Part shown: positions 1 to 13,088 of the stretch, piece after piece | How positions within the stretch are numbered: position 1 is the stretch's first letter | How the letters are laid out: every line of letters begins with the position of its first letter | NCBI GenBank assembly: GCA_013398015.1 | Contig: VZRR01008077.1 | Location: 4,792 to 68,791 of the forward strand | DNA from: Oreocharis arfaki | Taxonomy: Eukaryota > Chordata > Aves > Passeriformes > Paramythiidae | Reading direction: 5' to 3' | Length of the DNA: 64,000 nucleotides | Translations under genes and position numbers: made by a program | Notes under the pieces: generated by a model | The model's database searches: none | Told to the model about the DNA's origin: nothing | The model's input: the letters and a program-made list of their open reading frames with translations, nothing else

Positions 1-1087
1 GAGATCGAGATTAAGCCCTTGCGCAAAACGGAGAAGAGCAAGTCCTACTACCTGTGCACCTCCGTCTCGGCCCCCGCCGCCGCCGCCTTGGGGCCCGGGG
101 CTCCCGGAGGGCTGGCGGGCGCCGAAGGGCCGGCGGGACCCCCGCCCTGGGGTGAGACCACTTGGATCTACCATGACGGCGAGGACACCAAGATGATCGT
201 GGGCGAGGAGAAGAAGTTCCTGCTGCCCTTCTGGCTGCAGGTCATCTTCATCTCGCTCCTCTTGTGCCTCTCGGGCATGTTTAGTGGCCTCAACCTGGGC
301 CTGATGGCCCTGGACCCCATGGAGCTGCGCATCGTGCAGAACTGTGGCACGGACAAAGAGAAGAACTACGCCAAGCGCATCGAGCCTGTGCGGCGTCAGG
401 GCAACTACCTGCTGTGCTCCCTCCTGCTGGGCAATGTCCTCGTCAACACCACGCTTACCATCCTGTTGGACGACATTGCCGGCTCTGGGCTGGTGGCCGT
501 GGTGGTCTCCACCATCGGTATCGTCATCTTCGGCGAGATCGTGCCGCAGGCTATTTGCTCTCGGCACGGCCTGGCCGTGGGCGCCAACACCATCTTCCTC
601 ACCAAGTTTTTCATGATGATGACCTTCCCGGCCTCCTACCCCGTCAGCAAGTTGCTGGACTGTGTCCTGGGCCAGGAGATCGGCACGGTCTATAACCGTG
701 AGAAGTTGTTGGAGATGCTGCGGGTCACCGACCCTTATAACGATCTAGTCAAGGAGGAGCTCAACATTATCCAAGGAGCCCTGGAATTGCGCACCAAGAC
801 TGTGGAGGACGTGATGACTCCCCTGCGAGACTGCTTTATGATTGCTGCCGAGGCTGTGCTCGACTTCAACACTATGTCCGAGATCATGGAGAGCGGTTAC
901 ACCCGCATCCCTGTTTTCGAGGGTGACCGCTCCAACATCGTGGACTTGCTCTTCGTTAAGGACCTGGCTTTTGTGGACCCCGATGACTGCACGCCGCTCA
1001 AGACCATCACCCGCTTCTACAACCACCCGCTTCATTTTGTCTTCAATGACACCAAGCTTGATGCCATGCTGGAGGAGTTCAAGAAAG
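1..1087 (+). CDS. CNNM2: CNNM2 (cyclin M2), 3' part of large coding exon 1, 5'-truncated by the window edge
   Basis: CNNM2 is a membrane protein of magnesium homeostasis, known from mammals at the basolateral membrane of the kidney distal tubule and in brain; it binds PRL (PTP4A) phosphatases through its CBS pair. Frame 1 is open from the first base and gives 362 full codons plus one base. Residues 1-20 end the extracellular region. Residues 23-51 are a linker rich in Ala, Gly and Pro. Residues about 75-256 are the DUF21 module, with hydrophobic segments near 77-98, 135-156, 163-180 and 194-216 and the conserved FGEIVPQ motif at 177-183. The first CBS motif starts near TVEDVMT (267-273), and the second begins near 333 and is cut by the exon end at FKK. 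CNNM2 is preferred to CNNM4 because the stretch before the first membrane helix (GEEKKFLLPFWLQ) and MTPLRDCFMI match CNNM2 as I recall it. The start codon lies upstream; the TTG at 19 is an internal Leu. Confidence 0.95.
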
Positions 1088-1093
1088 GTGGGC
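1085..1093 (+). other. CNNM2: Splice donor at the end of CNNM2 exon 1
   Basis: The coding match to the CNNM family ends at Phe-Lys-Lys, and the next bases read AAG|GTGGGC, a good 5' splice site. The last exon base is 1087, so a glycine codon is split after its first base (phase 1). Downstream the frame continues for about 49 codons without family similarity to a TGA at 1234-1236, as expected for read-through into an intron. Confidence 0.9.
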
Positions 1094-4040
1094 TCGTGCC
1101 TGTGGCGGGGGCGCAGTGGGGAGATGCTGCTCGGTGGCGGTCAGCATCTACCTACTTGCAGCAAGGGAGCTCTGCAGGGGGGCCTCTGGGGTTCCTGCTC
1201 ATGGAGGGGTGTGGGAAGGTGCATTTTGGACAGTGAGTGACCAGTATTTAGGTATCTGCCAGATCTGCCTTGGGCCAGAAAGCTGATCCACGGCTGGGAT
1301 GTGCCCCCAGCCTTTTTTCCCCCACTGCACTGGGATGTGTGTGTGGGCATGGTGCCAAGCAAGGTTGTTTTCTTTCTTGCTTTTTCCACTCATCTGTCTG
1401 TTACAGTGAGAACCACTGACGGGAATCCGTGTCCATTCCTTGCCTGTGTCTTCTCTGTGCTTTTTCAGCTGGCCTGACAGGGAGGAGTGGGTGGGCTGCT
1501 CGGGTGCCTTTCAGGCTCAGTGCACACACGTGCTGAGATAAACAAGGCATTTTAGCTCCATTCATAGGCTCAGCCAGCCGGCCTCAGCTCTCTGCTGGTG
1601 TTCCAGTTACTTTGATTGACACTTTAATCTTATAACTCATAAATCATTTCAGTGTCTTAAAATATATTCCAAAGCACCTGTTGGTGCTGCACTTCAGAGT
1701 TACAGCTGTTTTTCCCCAGGCTTCCCTGTGCATCAGGACCACAGGCTCAGCAGAGACGTGACCCTTTCTACCTCTTTGGTGTAGCTTGTGTATTAGTTGC
1801 ATCAGAACGGGACTGAGGCTTTCCGCCTTTGTCTTAATTGTAGGTGGTGCTGACTTGACAAATGCATCTTAATTCTTACTAGAAGCTCTTGGTTATGAGA
1901 AAGGAAAAAATCTCTTTTTGTTTTCCTTTTAAAATCTGTTCCTCTCTGCAATGTTAAATAATAATGCTCTGTGGCCTGTGCAGGAGGGAGCTTTCAAAGT
2001 AGTTGTTAAGTGAAATTTCAGACAGTTTGGATGTGTGGATTCCTGTTCTGGAAAAAGAAAGGCTATTTGGAGTGCCACCAGTTTGTACCCAGGGAGATCT
2101 GATCAAAGTACTACAGAACAGCTCGGTTCCTGGGAGGTGATTTGCTTGGGAGGGGAAATCTAGTGGGGAATATTCGAGTTCACCTTTTATTAACTGCAAA
2201 AGTTACCTTGAAAAAAGCTTTGTGAATTAGTGAATGGTCTTTCCAGATAAGTTTCAGTTGCCCCTTAAGTTTCAGGTGCTGTTTTGTCCACATGCTAAGC
2301 TCTGGTGTCATGGCATTTGATCTTCATCCTGCTTAACTTAATTTTGGGGATTTCGAGGGTTACCTCATCTTTATTTCATCTTTAGGGATAGAAGGTGAAC
2401 ATATTCCTGCTTTTTACTGACCAGTGCAACAGTGGTTATCTCTTTCAGCCTGTGTGTAGAGATGGGGAAGTCTTACTTGGTTTTGGAGGTGTTGAAGTAG
2501 AGATAAGGGAGAGCTGTGGTTTCTGTGCTGCAGGATCTGCAGCTTGGATGTGGGAAACTCAATGATGTCACTTAACTGTTGGCTGGTTAAGGTGGATTTT
2601 GCTGCATTTGTGAGTAAAAGGTGGTTCTTCTCCCCCTCAGTCCCTGTTCAGACTCCAGATAGCACAATAGGATTCTTAGCCTGTAGTGAGACTTGTGGGT
2701 GTTTTCTACTTCTGTATGCAGCAGTGTTTCTGAAGAAATGGATGTTAGGTTGGTAGTTTATTTCCCTGGTCTGAAAGGATGGAATGCACTCCTGTGTGTT
2801 AGCATAGCAGTCCTTTTATTTAACAGCTGGGAGAATTAGGTGTGCACTTTAATCCTGCGAGTGCGGCTAAGCCAAATGCCTCCTTACAGTTCCTGAAACT
2901 GGTGCTTAAAATAGGCTTCTTAAAAATTCTCCTGGGTGGCTTGGAAGGTGCAGACTGGAGATCACTTTCCCTGGTAGCCAGAGGGCTTCTCTTGCCCATG
3001 CTAGGAAACATCCCAGTAGCACAGGTTCAGGATCGCTTCCTAACGTGTGTGTTCCCTCCTGAGATAGCTGAGTCCTGGAATAGTCTCTGTAGTTGGGAAT
3101 TAATTCGAGCTCGTTTAAGCATACTTAAATGTTTACTCCAGAGTCACTATGCTGGTTGGTCTGTATGGGCAAGCCCTGTGTTAGGATCAGCTCTGTCCTA
3201 ACTGGTTTCTCTTTAAAAAGTGCAGATATAGTGGAAATAAGTGGCTTCCTTTGTGTCCTTTGAAATGAATGTAAATAACTGATAGCTGGCTTGATCTGGC
3301 ATAGCGCGGTGTCTTTTGCAAGAGCTCTTCCAACTTTCTTCTTCAGAGCAACCTTGCCAAATTCCCATGAGAATGTACAAATTAAGGGTGAGAATCAAGT
3401 TGCATGTTACTCTCCAGTAGTGTTGGAAACAAATAAGCTTTCAGTTTTTAATCATTCCCTTCCCATCGTTGATCTTCTGCCCCAGCCAGCTTGCTTCGAA
3501 ACACACAAGTGTGTCTTTTTGATACGCAGGCGCCTGCTACCACTGTTGGGTGCAACAGGCAGCTCGTGTGATAGTGCTGTCAGTTAATACTTTAACTGAT
3601 CTGAGGAGAGAGGATGGTTTCTTTTTTGGTAATTAGGTGGGTAGGTGGGGTTTTGAAACCCACATTTTGGGCAGAAGCAAAACATTCTTAACATAAATAT
3701 GGAATGGAGGCTTACAAGGAGGAGATTAAAAGCCAGACACAGCAGGATATACGTCCTTATGCTGTTGCAGAAGATGAAATGGGTAGTTCTGTAGTTGTTC
3801 TAGTGCTTAGGCTGAACAGCTGGAGGATTTGGTGGTGGGCCTGTTGTTAACATTCTTTGACCACAGTTGCAAAATAAGTATCTGTTTCACTTCTATGCTG
3901 CCAGGGAAGAAACTTAATTTTAAGAGAGCTTCAGCACATTCCCACTCCCTTGCCGCTCAAATCTCCTAAAGTGTGAATAAACATGATTCCTGAAGCAGTC
4001 CACAAACAAGCTTCTCCTCTATAAAGCATGGTTTACTTGC

Positions 4041-4057
4041 AAATAAATAAATAAATA
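4041..4057. repeat. (AAAT)n microsatellite
   Basis: About four uninterrupted AAAT units inside the intron; a simple-sequence repeat with no visible function. Confidence 0.85.
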
Positions 4058-5317
4058 GCTGAAATAGGTGCAGTTTTTCTGTTCTAAAAACAGACCGTAA
4101 ACCTCTACCAGAGCTGTCAAATCTACTTGCCTACAGGTTGAGCAGGCTGAGTGCTTAACTTGAATTCAGTCATTTAAATTTAATGCAAGGGAGTCTAAGG
4201 TACCTTTTCTGCTGGCCTAGGAAAGGACCTGCCTGACTTCGCTCAGAGCAAAGAGGTATCTCATTTGAAGTGAGTTCACTCCCATCTAATCTGATGTTGG
4301 CTGTTGCTGTAAAGGGGAGCAAGGTGTTACCTGTTCCAGGATTGATTTGTGTCGTGGCTCCTAATCTGCAGCAAGGAGTGAAAGAGACACAGAGTTGTTT
4401 TTGGAAAGAAGCTGGTGAACTGTCTCCACTGATCTCCTTTTTTTTGTCAACATGTGTGTGGACCTGCTTTTTTGTTGTTGTTGTTTTCTGTTCCTTTTTG
4501 ACAGTCTTCCTAGGTCTCTGCTTAAATGCTCTCTGGCACTTGCTCTTGGTGTTTTTCACAGGCACATCTCTGCATGTATGATCCTAAATCCAAAGCTTTC
4601 TATTTCTAGCTCCCTGTCTGCTGGAACTACAAAAATTCAGCTTGAAAAGCCTCATGCTGTAATACTAATATTTCAAGATTGGCCCACTTTCTGCAAGCCA
4701 TTGTTCAGCTGTGTTCCTGGTGGCCTGGATGGCTTTGGAGGGCAGCAGTTTATCAGCTGGAGTTCTCCTTATCTGGGGACTTTGAGTTGTATGTTCTGAT
4801 CTTATTTATATCTGTTTCCACTATTATTTTATACTACAGATCAGAGCTTACTAACTTGTTGCAAAGAAGTCACAATAACTGTGCAGCAGTTCTGAGCTCT
4901 TGTTTTCTGAATCACATGGCAGCCTTGAGAAAACTCCTAGATTCCTTATTAAAATCATTGCTAACTAGACCTTAAAAGATCCTTCTTTCCTAAAAACATT
5001 GTCAGATTTAGCTTGATTGATACTTTCTTCATGCTCTGTTTTTCTTGTGTTGTCTGGTTTTAGTAGCATGTATGTTTGGTGGCTGTATTTAGAGTGGATG
5101 TTGGGGAAAAAGGTTGTCCATTTCTTTTCTCTTTCCTCTTCCCCCTTGAAAGAAAACCAAGCCCCAGCAGCCCGAAACGTAAACTTCTGACTTTTGAGTG
5201 TAGAGAAGAATAACTAGACCTACTTCTCTTTTGAGCATATAGATCCTCTTTTTGGAAACAGGGAGGATAGCAAGTAATTCGTAGCCCACGGATCCAAAGT
5301 TCTGCATGTCTGTTGTT

Positions 5318-5386
5318 GGTCTGAGGGTTTTTTTTCTGTTATTAGGTCACTTGGTCTGAGGAGCTTTTTTTGTTATTAGGTCACTT
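5318..5386. repeat. 35/34-bp tandem duplication
   Basis: Two adjacent copies start with GGTCTGAGG and end with TGTTATTAGGTCACTT: 5318-5352 and 5353-5386. They differ mainly in the T-rich middle. This fits local slippage or duplication. Confidence 0.85.
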
Positions 5387-8300
5387 ATCTTTCTGGTGCA
5401 GCTCTAATCCAGGTTTGTAGGTGGCTTCTTTCCTGGTTCCTTTCAAGTTTTATGACCTGCTGAATCTGAGTCCCATCTTCCCTTGAGTAACTTTGATTTA
5501 GTAGGTCTGAATGCTCACTTTCTAGTTTATCTAGCAGGTTGACTGTCTCTGGGGCGCTTTTTCCGTGTAACCCTGTGACTGCAGCATTACAAGAAAGTGG
5601 AAGAAACTACATAAATCCTTTCTGGGATTATGAAAGGCATGTAAAACTTCTTGGAAAACAATATCGTTTTCAAGGTTGCTTAGTTAATAAAAGGCACCTC
5701 CTCTGATCCTTTTGGGGAAATTCATCTAACAGAGAGGGTGTTGAGGAGGTCCGGTGTGGAGACTTTGCTGTGTGAAGAGAGTAGGGGAGTGGTAGGTGGG
5801 AAGGAATTTGCCGCCGAGAAACAGAAGTCTTAGCATGCTATGCCTGCAGATTTATTCCCTGAACAAAAATTGCACGTGGGGGTGGGGGTTGCCTCGTGAC
5901 AAACTGTTCCTTGGCTGTCTGACAGCGCAGCACCCGCAGGTGCTGCACTGCCAAGAGCTTTGCTGGCCTTGCAGAGCTCCTGGGGGATGCGTGCTTGTTC
6001 CACTGGAGAGCAGCGGATGTGGGTTACTGCAGGCAGCCCTCCTGCTGGTATGCTGAGGGAGAGGTGCCAAGGGGAATGCATCAGGGAACAGCTCCAGTTC
6101 TTCCTGGGCTCCCGACTGGGAACATTTTATAGGGACCAGGAGAAGAGGGGCTACTAGGAGAGCAGCCTTGGTGAGGAGCCCAGCTGAGGACTCCTTCTGC
6201 TGCTGAGGGTAGGAAAAAACATGTGTTTCAGGTGGCTGGCAGGGAGAGGAGTAAGTGAATTAAGTGGTTTGAGCAGTAGAGGTTTGAGTTTGATGGCCGT
6301 GTTGGATATGATTCTTTGATTGCTTTTTAACTGATTGTTCGCAACCCTTGTCGTTGGACAAACACAAGAAGTTGCCTTTTCCTCCCCTCAGCTGTTTGCT
6401 CAGTTAGCAAATGCTTTCCTGTGCTGAAGCTGATGGGAGTGAGTTCCACCACGAGTGAACCATGCTTCTGTCTGCTTTCTCTGTGTCTGTAAAGGTTATC
6501 TGTAATAGGCACAGATGTAAACTTCAGGTCAGTCTGTGCTGCCAGCAGCATTTCACAGCCAGTTTTGGAGCAGGATAGACCAAAGAGACAGAATGTCAAC
6601 TTCTGAGCAAATTCATTAGTGTAGGAAACTGATCAGGTAGTTTAACCATTTTAGTGTCCTTCCAGGTCTGAGATTTTTTTTGAGTTTCATTTTTTTCTCT
6701 GCTGACATGAGGTTCTGAGGAGCAGAACGTTTTCTCAGTGAACTTCAGTTGACTCTGAGAGCATAAGAACAATAACAGCGAATCCTTTGCAGTAGGTCAT
6801 TTTTGACAATGGCTGGGGCTGCTTAGAGAAAGTATTAGAAAAGAGCCAATTTATTTTGTTCCCCACGGAAGCTTACTGATCTCATCAGGCTGTGATTCAG
6901 GAAGTTCTGGGACTAAAGATACTGTCTTTATTAAATAGCCCTAGATGCTTATTTCTCTGTGAGCATGTCTAATCAACACTGAACCTTTGTCAGCTCTTGC
7001 ACAGAAGCAAACACCAGTAGTGGGTGTCTCCTGTCTGTAGCTGTGTAGTGCTAGTGGCAGAGAGAGGTGGGTCTAGAAGTACATTTCTGATTGTCTGTTC
7101 TGTATGAAGCCATCCAAAGGTAGGTTTTGTTTTGTCAGGCTGTGGTATCACTCTAGCTCGTAATTTAGGAAATGAGGGTGTGAGCCACCTCACACTTCAT
7201 ATGTGTTATGAGCCCGAGTCCCCTCCCTGTGTCATTGAAGGAATCATTGTAGCGAGGGGAAGTATTGTGGGGGTTATTAGGCTGCTTAACTTGGAGCATC
7301 AATGCCGCGAGACTGTGACAAGATCTACTCATCTTCCTGGTGCTGTCTGGTGTCAGATTTTGTCTTGCTCACTTGGAGGGCACGCATCCATCCCAGTGCA
7401 CAGGAATTAAGACCTGGAGGATTTGAAGTCTCACTACTTCACCTCTTTCTAAACATTTAATGTCTGCTCAATATTGAGAGTCCCAAGAGTCAGTCTTAGA
7501 GCAGCTTAGTCAGGATCAAGTAGGACGAGAGTGAAAGCAGTGGCCAAGCAGTGTTGAGTGAGTTCTATGCACTACCCGGCTGTGTTTTTTTCATTAATAC
7601 TTAGCAAGAGCTCACTTTTGCATTTGATTATGTGCCTCTACAGAGCTGTGGTGCAATTGCCAGTCTAGGTAGGCCGATTGCATTTCTGCTATTGAGTCCC
7701 TTCCAATTTCACTAATGGAGCTTGTAAAACTAGCCCTCAACACAGAGTACTCTGAACCATACCCCAGTGAGTGCGACCTGGCACTCTTGTTAATTTGACA
7801 AGGTCCTGAATTACAGCCTACCAGCTACAAATAGGAGTGTAAATACTTGGTGCTAATCAGCTACTGCCCACAGCACATGGCTAAACAGTCCATACCAGGT
7901 GGTTTATCCAGCCTGGCTCCTGCCAAGGTCACTGAGTCATTTCAGGACTATCAAACGATGGGGTTTTGTTTCACTTTTCACCAATTTATAATCTTAGAAA
8001 ATGAGACACATAAATCTGTCATTAACCTTCTTCTGGAGGAATGCATCTTTTCTCTTGGCCAAGAAATCTGCATGGCCCAATATTTGGTAGAAGAAGCTAT
8101 GCTGGGAATAAACTAGGGCTGAGTGTGATGGTATACAAAGTGTCTGTGAGAAGGGCATGAAAAGAGAGACTGGTTAAAGAACTGTAAGGGGAAGAGATGA
8201 CCTCATCACCTCAGTGTAGGTGGTCTTATAGAGAGGTAGATGTAGGGAAGAGAAGGGGATGGCTTGGAACAGGTGAGGTGTTCCTATAGTGTTCTAAATA

Positions 8301-11300
8301 GCTTTTTGTACAACACACAGTAATAAAGTTCTGATTCTGCAAAACATTGTTATGAGATGAGGCAGAGGAACTGAAGTTTTCCCATAGCTTCTTGAAGAAA
8401 CCCCCAAAACCAAACACCAACAAGAAACCCACTGAGACCCCCTCTAATGTTATGACTCCAAGACCTCAAGCCATACAGTGTCTTTCACAAAGTGGGCTTA
8501 AAAGGACCAGGTCCCTATTTGACACTCCAGCTTGAAACACAAAGTGGCAATAGCAGAAGGAGAGATGGCAGTGAGATCCATCATGCTTGGAGAGGAACTG
8601 AATGCTCTTTTGACTTGCCACTGGAGTTGCATGTATCAAATGTTCATAACACAGTGGCCAGGTCAGCTTATCTTTGCATTCTTGGTTCTCAATAATAAAG
8701 AAGTTTTTGCCTCCATTAACTCTTTCAATTTTTTTGTCCTCCTTTGCTCAGAAGTGTTCTCTTCCCTGTTTGTGGCTTTGTCTGTAGTAGCTTTCCACTC
8801 TGAAGGGTCATAGGTAGGGGCCCTTGGGAATCTTTGAGCCATTGTTGTCATGTTTTCTGTTAAAATTGTCTGGGAGCCTTGCAGAGTTTTGGTAGACAGT
8901 TTTCACTGAAGTGAAGAATAACTTCCGGGATTTTCCACACTTCCATGCTCTCTGTGGGGCATCATATAAGTTGTTTGCCTTTGAGGATTGGGTTGTTGTA
9001 GTACACAACCTGTAATGCCAGAGGTGTTTCTTTGTCTGGGTTGGCTGGCATGTTGAAATTGGGATTCTTACATGGGTGTTTGTGGTTATTTTTGTGATTT
9101 AAAAACATGAGTCAGACTTGCTCTTCACCTACTAGTGATTATATCTACTTGAAAGGACTAGTGAAAGAATACTAGAAGAACAACTTGTCTTGTAACCAAC
9201 TTGTCTTAAAATATCCAAGCCTTAGATTAAACAGAAACCTCAAAGCAGAGAAAGCTTATGGGATTGGGACTTACTTGTGTCTCTTTATATTGAAGCATTT
9301 CACTTCTGAATTGTTTGGTATAATGATTTCAGTGTTTATGAAACCACAGGCCTTCTCATCAAGGAATTGTATTTTGAAGGACAGAGTACGTGTGATGCCT
9401 GTCAATCTGGGAGCTGAAACCTGATCATTGTGGAGGCTGCAAAAGTTTACAAGTTAACAAGACTCTGCTGCGGTTACTAATTAACCAGGCAAGAGCTTTG
9501 CTCCAGCCAAAGGCACTGGAGCCAAGAGATGAATGCGTATGTTCAGCACAAAAGATCTGTATAGTTATGTTTTCTGTAATGCTTTATGCTGGGATTCCAC
9601 CATTCTTTTGCTGGCAGTCCCAGAAGGAGCTGCTCTTCAAATGAGAGCCATGTGGTAACATTGCTCTCTGCAGGGTGAACTGTGCCCTGGGCTCCTACTT
9701 CCCTGAGGTTCTTTCCCACAGCAAGTGTGAATGAAAGTTGGGGTTTTCTTTACAGCAAGTTTTTTTTTATGGTGGTATAATCTCTTATAGTGATGTGACA
9801 GAGCCTTTTGTGACAGCTGATCTTTGTGGAGGTGAACAAGGCTTTATTTTCCCCATTTGTCCATGGGTAATGAGGGCAACAAAAATGCTGATTCTGCCTT
9901 GGTTGGATACTCTGCTGCCAACAAACAGTTTTAAGAAGGATCTTGCCATTTCTGGTTTTCTTCCAGGACTCCACCTCCGGCTTTCAGAAGATTGTCCTGC
10001 CTACCCTTTGCTCTGGGGGGTTCAAAGTGCAGCCTGCGGGACCCCTTTCCATGCCGCAGTTATGTGAGGACAAGGACGATCAGTTGCCTGCTTTTATTGC
10101 TTGTGAATTGCTCGTCAGCAATTTCTAGATTCCTACAAATAGGAAGAAAATCTGCCGGTGTGAACTTGTTCTTGATAAAAATTTACGATCTGGCATTGAA
10201 AGTAGGTGTGGCTGTGGGTTTTAGGCAGGCTGCAGGCTTAGTTCTTCCTATCTTGCCTGGGACATCTTTCCATTAGAAGCAAGAACAGCTCTTACAGTTA
10301 CAATTCCCATACACAGCAAGTGCAGACAGGGACCTTCAGTTGATATTACAGGGCATCTAGTAAAGAGGCTTCAGTTCAATTTTTTATTAGTTAAAGTAGG
10401 CTAGAATTGTCAGTTAGAGTTATTTGGTAGCTCCGACTTGAACTCCAAGGGGCATCACTAAGTTTTTGATTCAAGGTGGATAAATTCGTGTGATATATTT
10501 TGCTCTGTGAATTTGTGTGCGGTTTTTTTCCCCTGCTGTGTAGCTGAGGTATGTGTACAGATAAAGCTTTTTGGCTTTTTGACTTTCAACTTTTATTTAA
10601 ATGTCTTGATGCAGCATGTGGGGATTGGGTGAGGAAGAATCTCTCAAAGTACCTTGAAGACTCACTGCATTAGGTCTTCCTTTTCCTCCAGCAGAGTAGA
10701 GGAATAAGGGATTCCTCACTGGAAGCTGGGGCAGTGGACTGTGAGTAGCTCACCGTATGGACTACATGGTTGTAGAGGTATGGGATTTATGCTGTTTTTC
10801 AGATGTGATCTGGTCTTGTTGTGTGCTGGTTCCCTACCCTCATGGGGAACAACTTTTATCTTCTTGTTGATGTTCTAATTTGCCTGGAGCCTTTTGGAGT
10901 GGTTAGGTTTGAAAACACTAATTTCAAAACAGTGAATTTCAAGAACTTCACACTGCTCACGGGGAGTATTTTTTTTTCCTTCTCTTAGTGTTGAAGAATT
11001 GCTTATGCTATGTGGATGGGATTTCTCCTAGAGAAATCAAGATCTCTGTCCAAATCATTGTCTATGTATCTCTTAATAAAAATGCTGTACAGTGTGCTTT
11101 AGACGCAATGTCAGCTACTAAAGGTTTTAGTGCTCACTTGCAAGAGAAATAGGAGACTTTCTTGTGTAGAGGAAAGCCAGCTTCTGATCCTTCTGTACTA
11201 GTGTGGGTTTTTTGGTTTTCCTGTGACCCTTACAGGGATCACAGCCCGCTTAAAGCTCTGATCCCATATGATGGACCCAGCCTCTCCATCATAATCAGGA

Positions 11301-12383
11301 CTGACAGTTTTCTAGGTCTTTCTGTTCGTTTAACAGAGGCCCAGAGGGGATTTGCGATCACTAATGTGAAACTGCTGTACCAGTAGTGTGCTAGTTTAAT
11401 TCAGCTTGTGTTGTGTTGTCTGAAGGCTCCCAAGGAGAACCTGGAAATGAAGAAGTTGCACAGTTCACCCTGTAGGCGGTCTTGGTGGGAGGTGAAGCTT
11501 CCCAGCGTGGGAATCCCCTGAGGTTAGAGTTTGAGGAAGGCAGTTGTGGCAGTGAAAAAACTTAATTACCTACTGGATGCAGGCTCCAGGAACTACAGCA
11601 ATCTGTTGCTTGATGCCAATCATAGAGTTGAACCTGTGAGTGCAGTTGTAAAGTGTGCAGTCAACAAGCAAGCAAATAGAGTAGCTCTTTTTTTTTTCCT
11701 GCTTTCTTCAGTGCCCCTGGGGTTAAGAGTGGGGATGAAGGTTTCCCTGTGCTGTGTGATGCACCACGGATGGGAATCCCAGTCTCTCCTCCTCCTTTCT
11801 GCATGGGAACGCTTGCTGTGCACGGGATGAGAGGTCTACCAGGAGAGGTCTGATGTCAATGGCTCTGTTCTGTTAATGTTTTTTTCTTCTTTCCAGAGCA
11901 GCTGTTTTGAATTTTCCAGTCTTTGCTGTAATCTTTGAACAAGCTTTATTTTATTATGAGAGAGACACTGCGGAAGCATGTGGGGTAGAGTGAAGACACG
12001 CATGTATTTTGGTATTGAGGGCATTTTCATTTCTGATTCCTGGCCTGGAAACTAGGTTTAAACATGTTGCTTGCCTGCTGTTTGAACATGGTCCAGTGGT
12101 AAGAGGCTTTAATACATTTCTTCTTTGCAAATCATCAACCTCACATCTTCCAGTAAAGGAAAGAATTTGGGAGTATAGCTTCCAAGAGTAATAGCCTTCT
12201 CAGCCCTATGCAATGCACAGGCTCCAACCAAAAAGTTCCAAGGAAAATATTCAGAAAGGGGGACGTTGTCTAGCTGTAATTGCTGATGGTTTTGTATTTA
12301 AACTATTTGGCTTTGCAGAGATATCACTACATGGGTTTTTTTCAGACAGATATGCAGCCATCCTTGAACTAATAACTATGTGG

Positions 12384-12424
12384 ATTATCTTAATCCAAGC
12401 ATGGGTTGGAGAAATTAAGATAAT
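12384..12424. repeat. Inverted repeat able to form a hairpin
   Basis: Perfect 11-bp arms (ATTATCTTAAT at 12384-12394, ATTAAGATAAT at 12414-12424) flank a second short stem, CCAA (12395-12398) with TTGG (12406-12409). This leaves a four-base bulge (AGAA) and a seven-base loop. As RNA it would fold into a short hairpin, shorter than a typical microRNA precursor. Confidence 0.6.
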
Positions 12425-13067
12425 GTCTCTTACCAAGTTTGTATTGATGGTGCTCTGTAGTTTGCCATTGTTCCCACTATCTGATTAACTTCTACCTGGA
12501 AACACACTTGAAAGTATTGGAGGCTGTTTCTAGGTACCTTGTTTTCTACTTGAATCTACCTCCTGATCAATAGAAAGAGCTGAGTGCCTTGAGCAGTGCT
12601 TGAACGGTTTAAAGGAGGGTGCTGAGTAAAGAGCCACCATGAAGAAGCTGGTAGGCTTGGGGATTCCAGTGGTGTCTGGGTCTATTTCCTTTGAAAAGCG
12701 CTGGGACGGCAGTGTCCTGCCAGATTTTAGAGTGAGCATTTAGGAGGGAATGAAGTGCTTTAAACTCCAAAGATTCTTTTAAGAAATGAGGTTATCTTAA
12801 CCAGTCTCTCCAGTGCTGCAGTTAATAGTTGTGACAAGGAATGAGTATGTACTGTGATTAAACATGTACTCTCACAGTTAGAGGTAGCATGTAGTTCCTG
12901 GGAGGAAGAACTCTTGCTGTGGTAATGCTTGTGAACAATTCACCTAACCAAAGGAATTCTCATCTCAGTGTTTTCTGTGACTTTGAGGATGATTGGGACA
13001 TTAAAAAAACCCTCAAGATATGACCAGATGCAAAAGTTCTTACAAATAGGAACAAGCTTGTTTTGGG

Positions 13068-13088
13068 TTTGTTTGTTTGTTTGTTTTT
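13068..13088. repeat. (TTTG)n microsatellite
   Basis: Four TTTG units run into a T tract. Simple repeat with no visible function. Confidence 0.85.

Noticed and set aside
344..1240. Other-frame and antisense open frames over the CNNM2 exon
   Set aside because: They are shadows of a GC-rich true coding frame and have no family similarity.
3634..3650. Weak G-quadruplex candidate
   Set aside because: Two of its four G tracts have only two Gs and the run is short, so it was not promoted to a finding.
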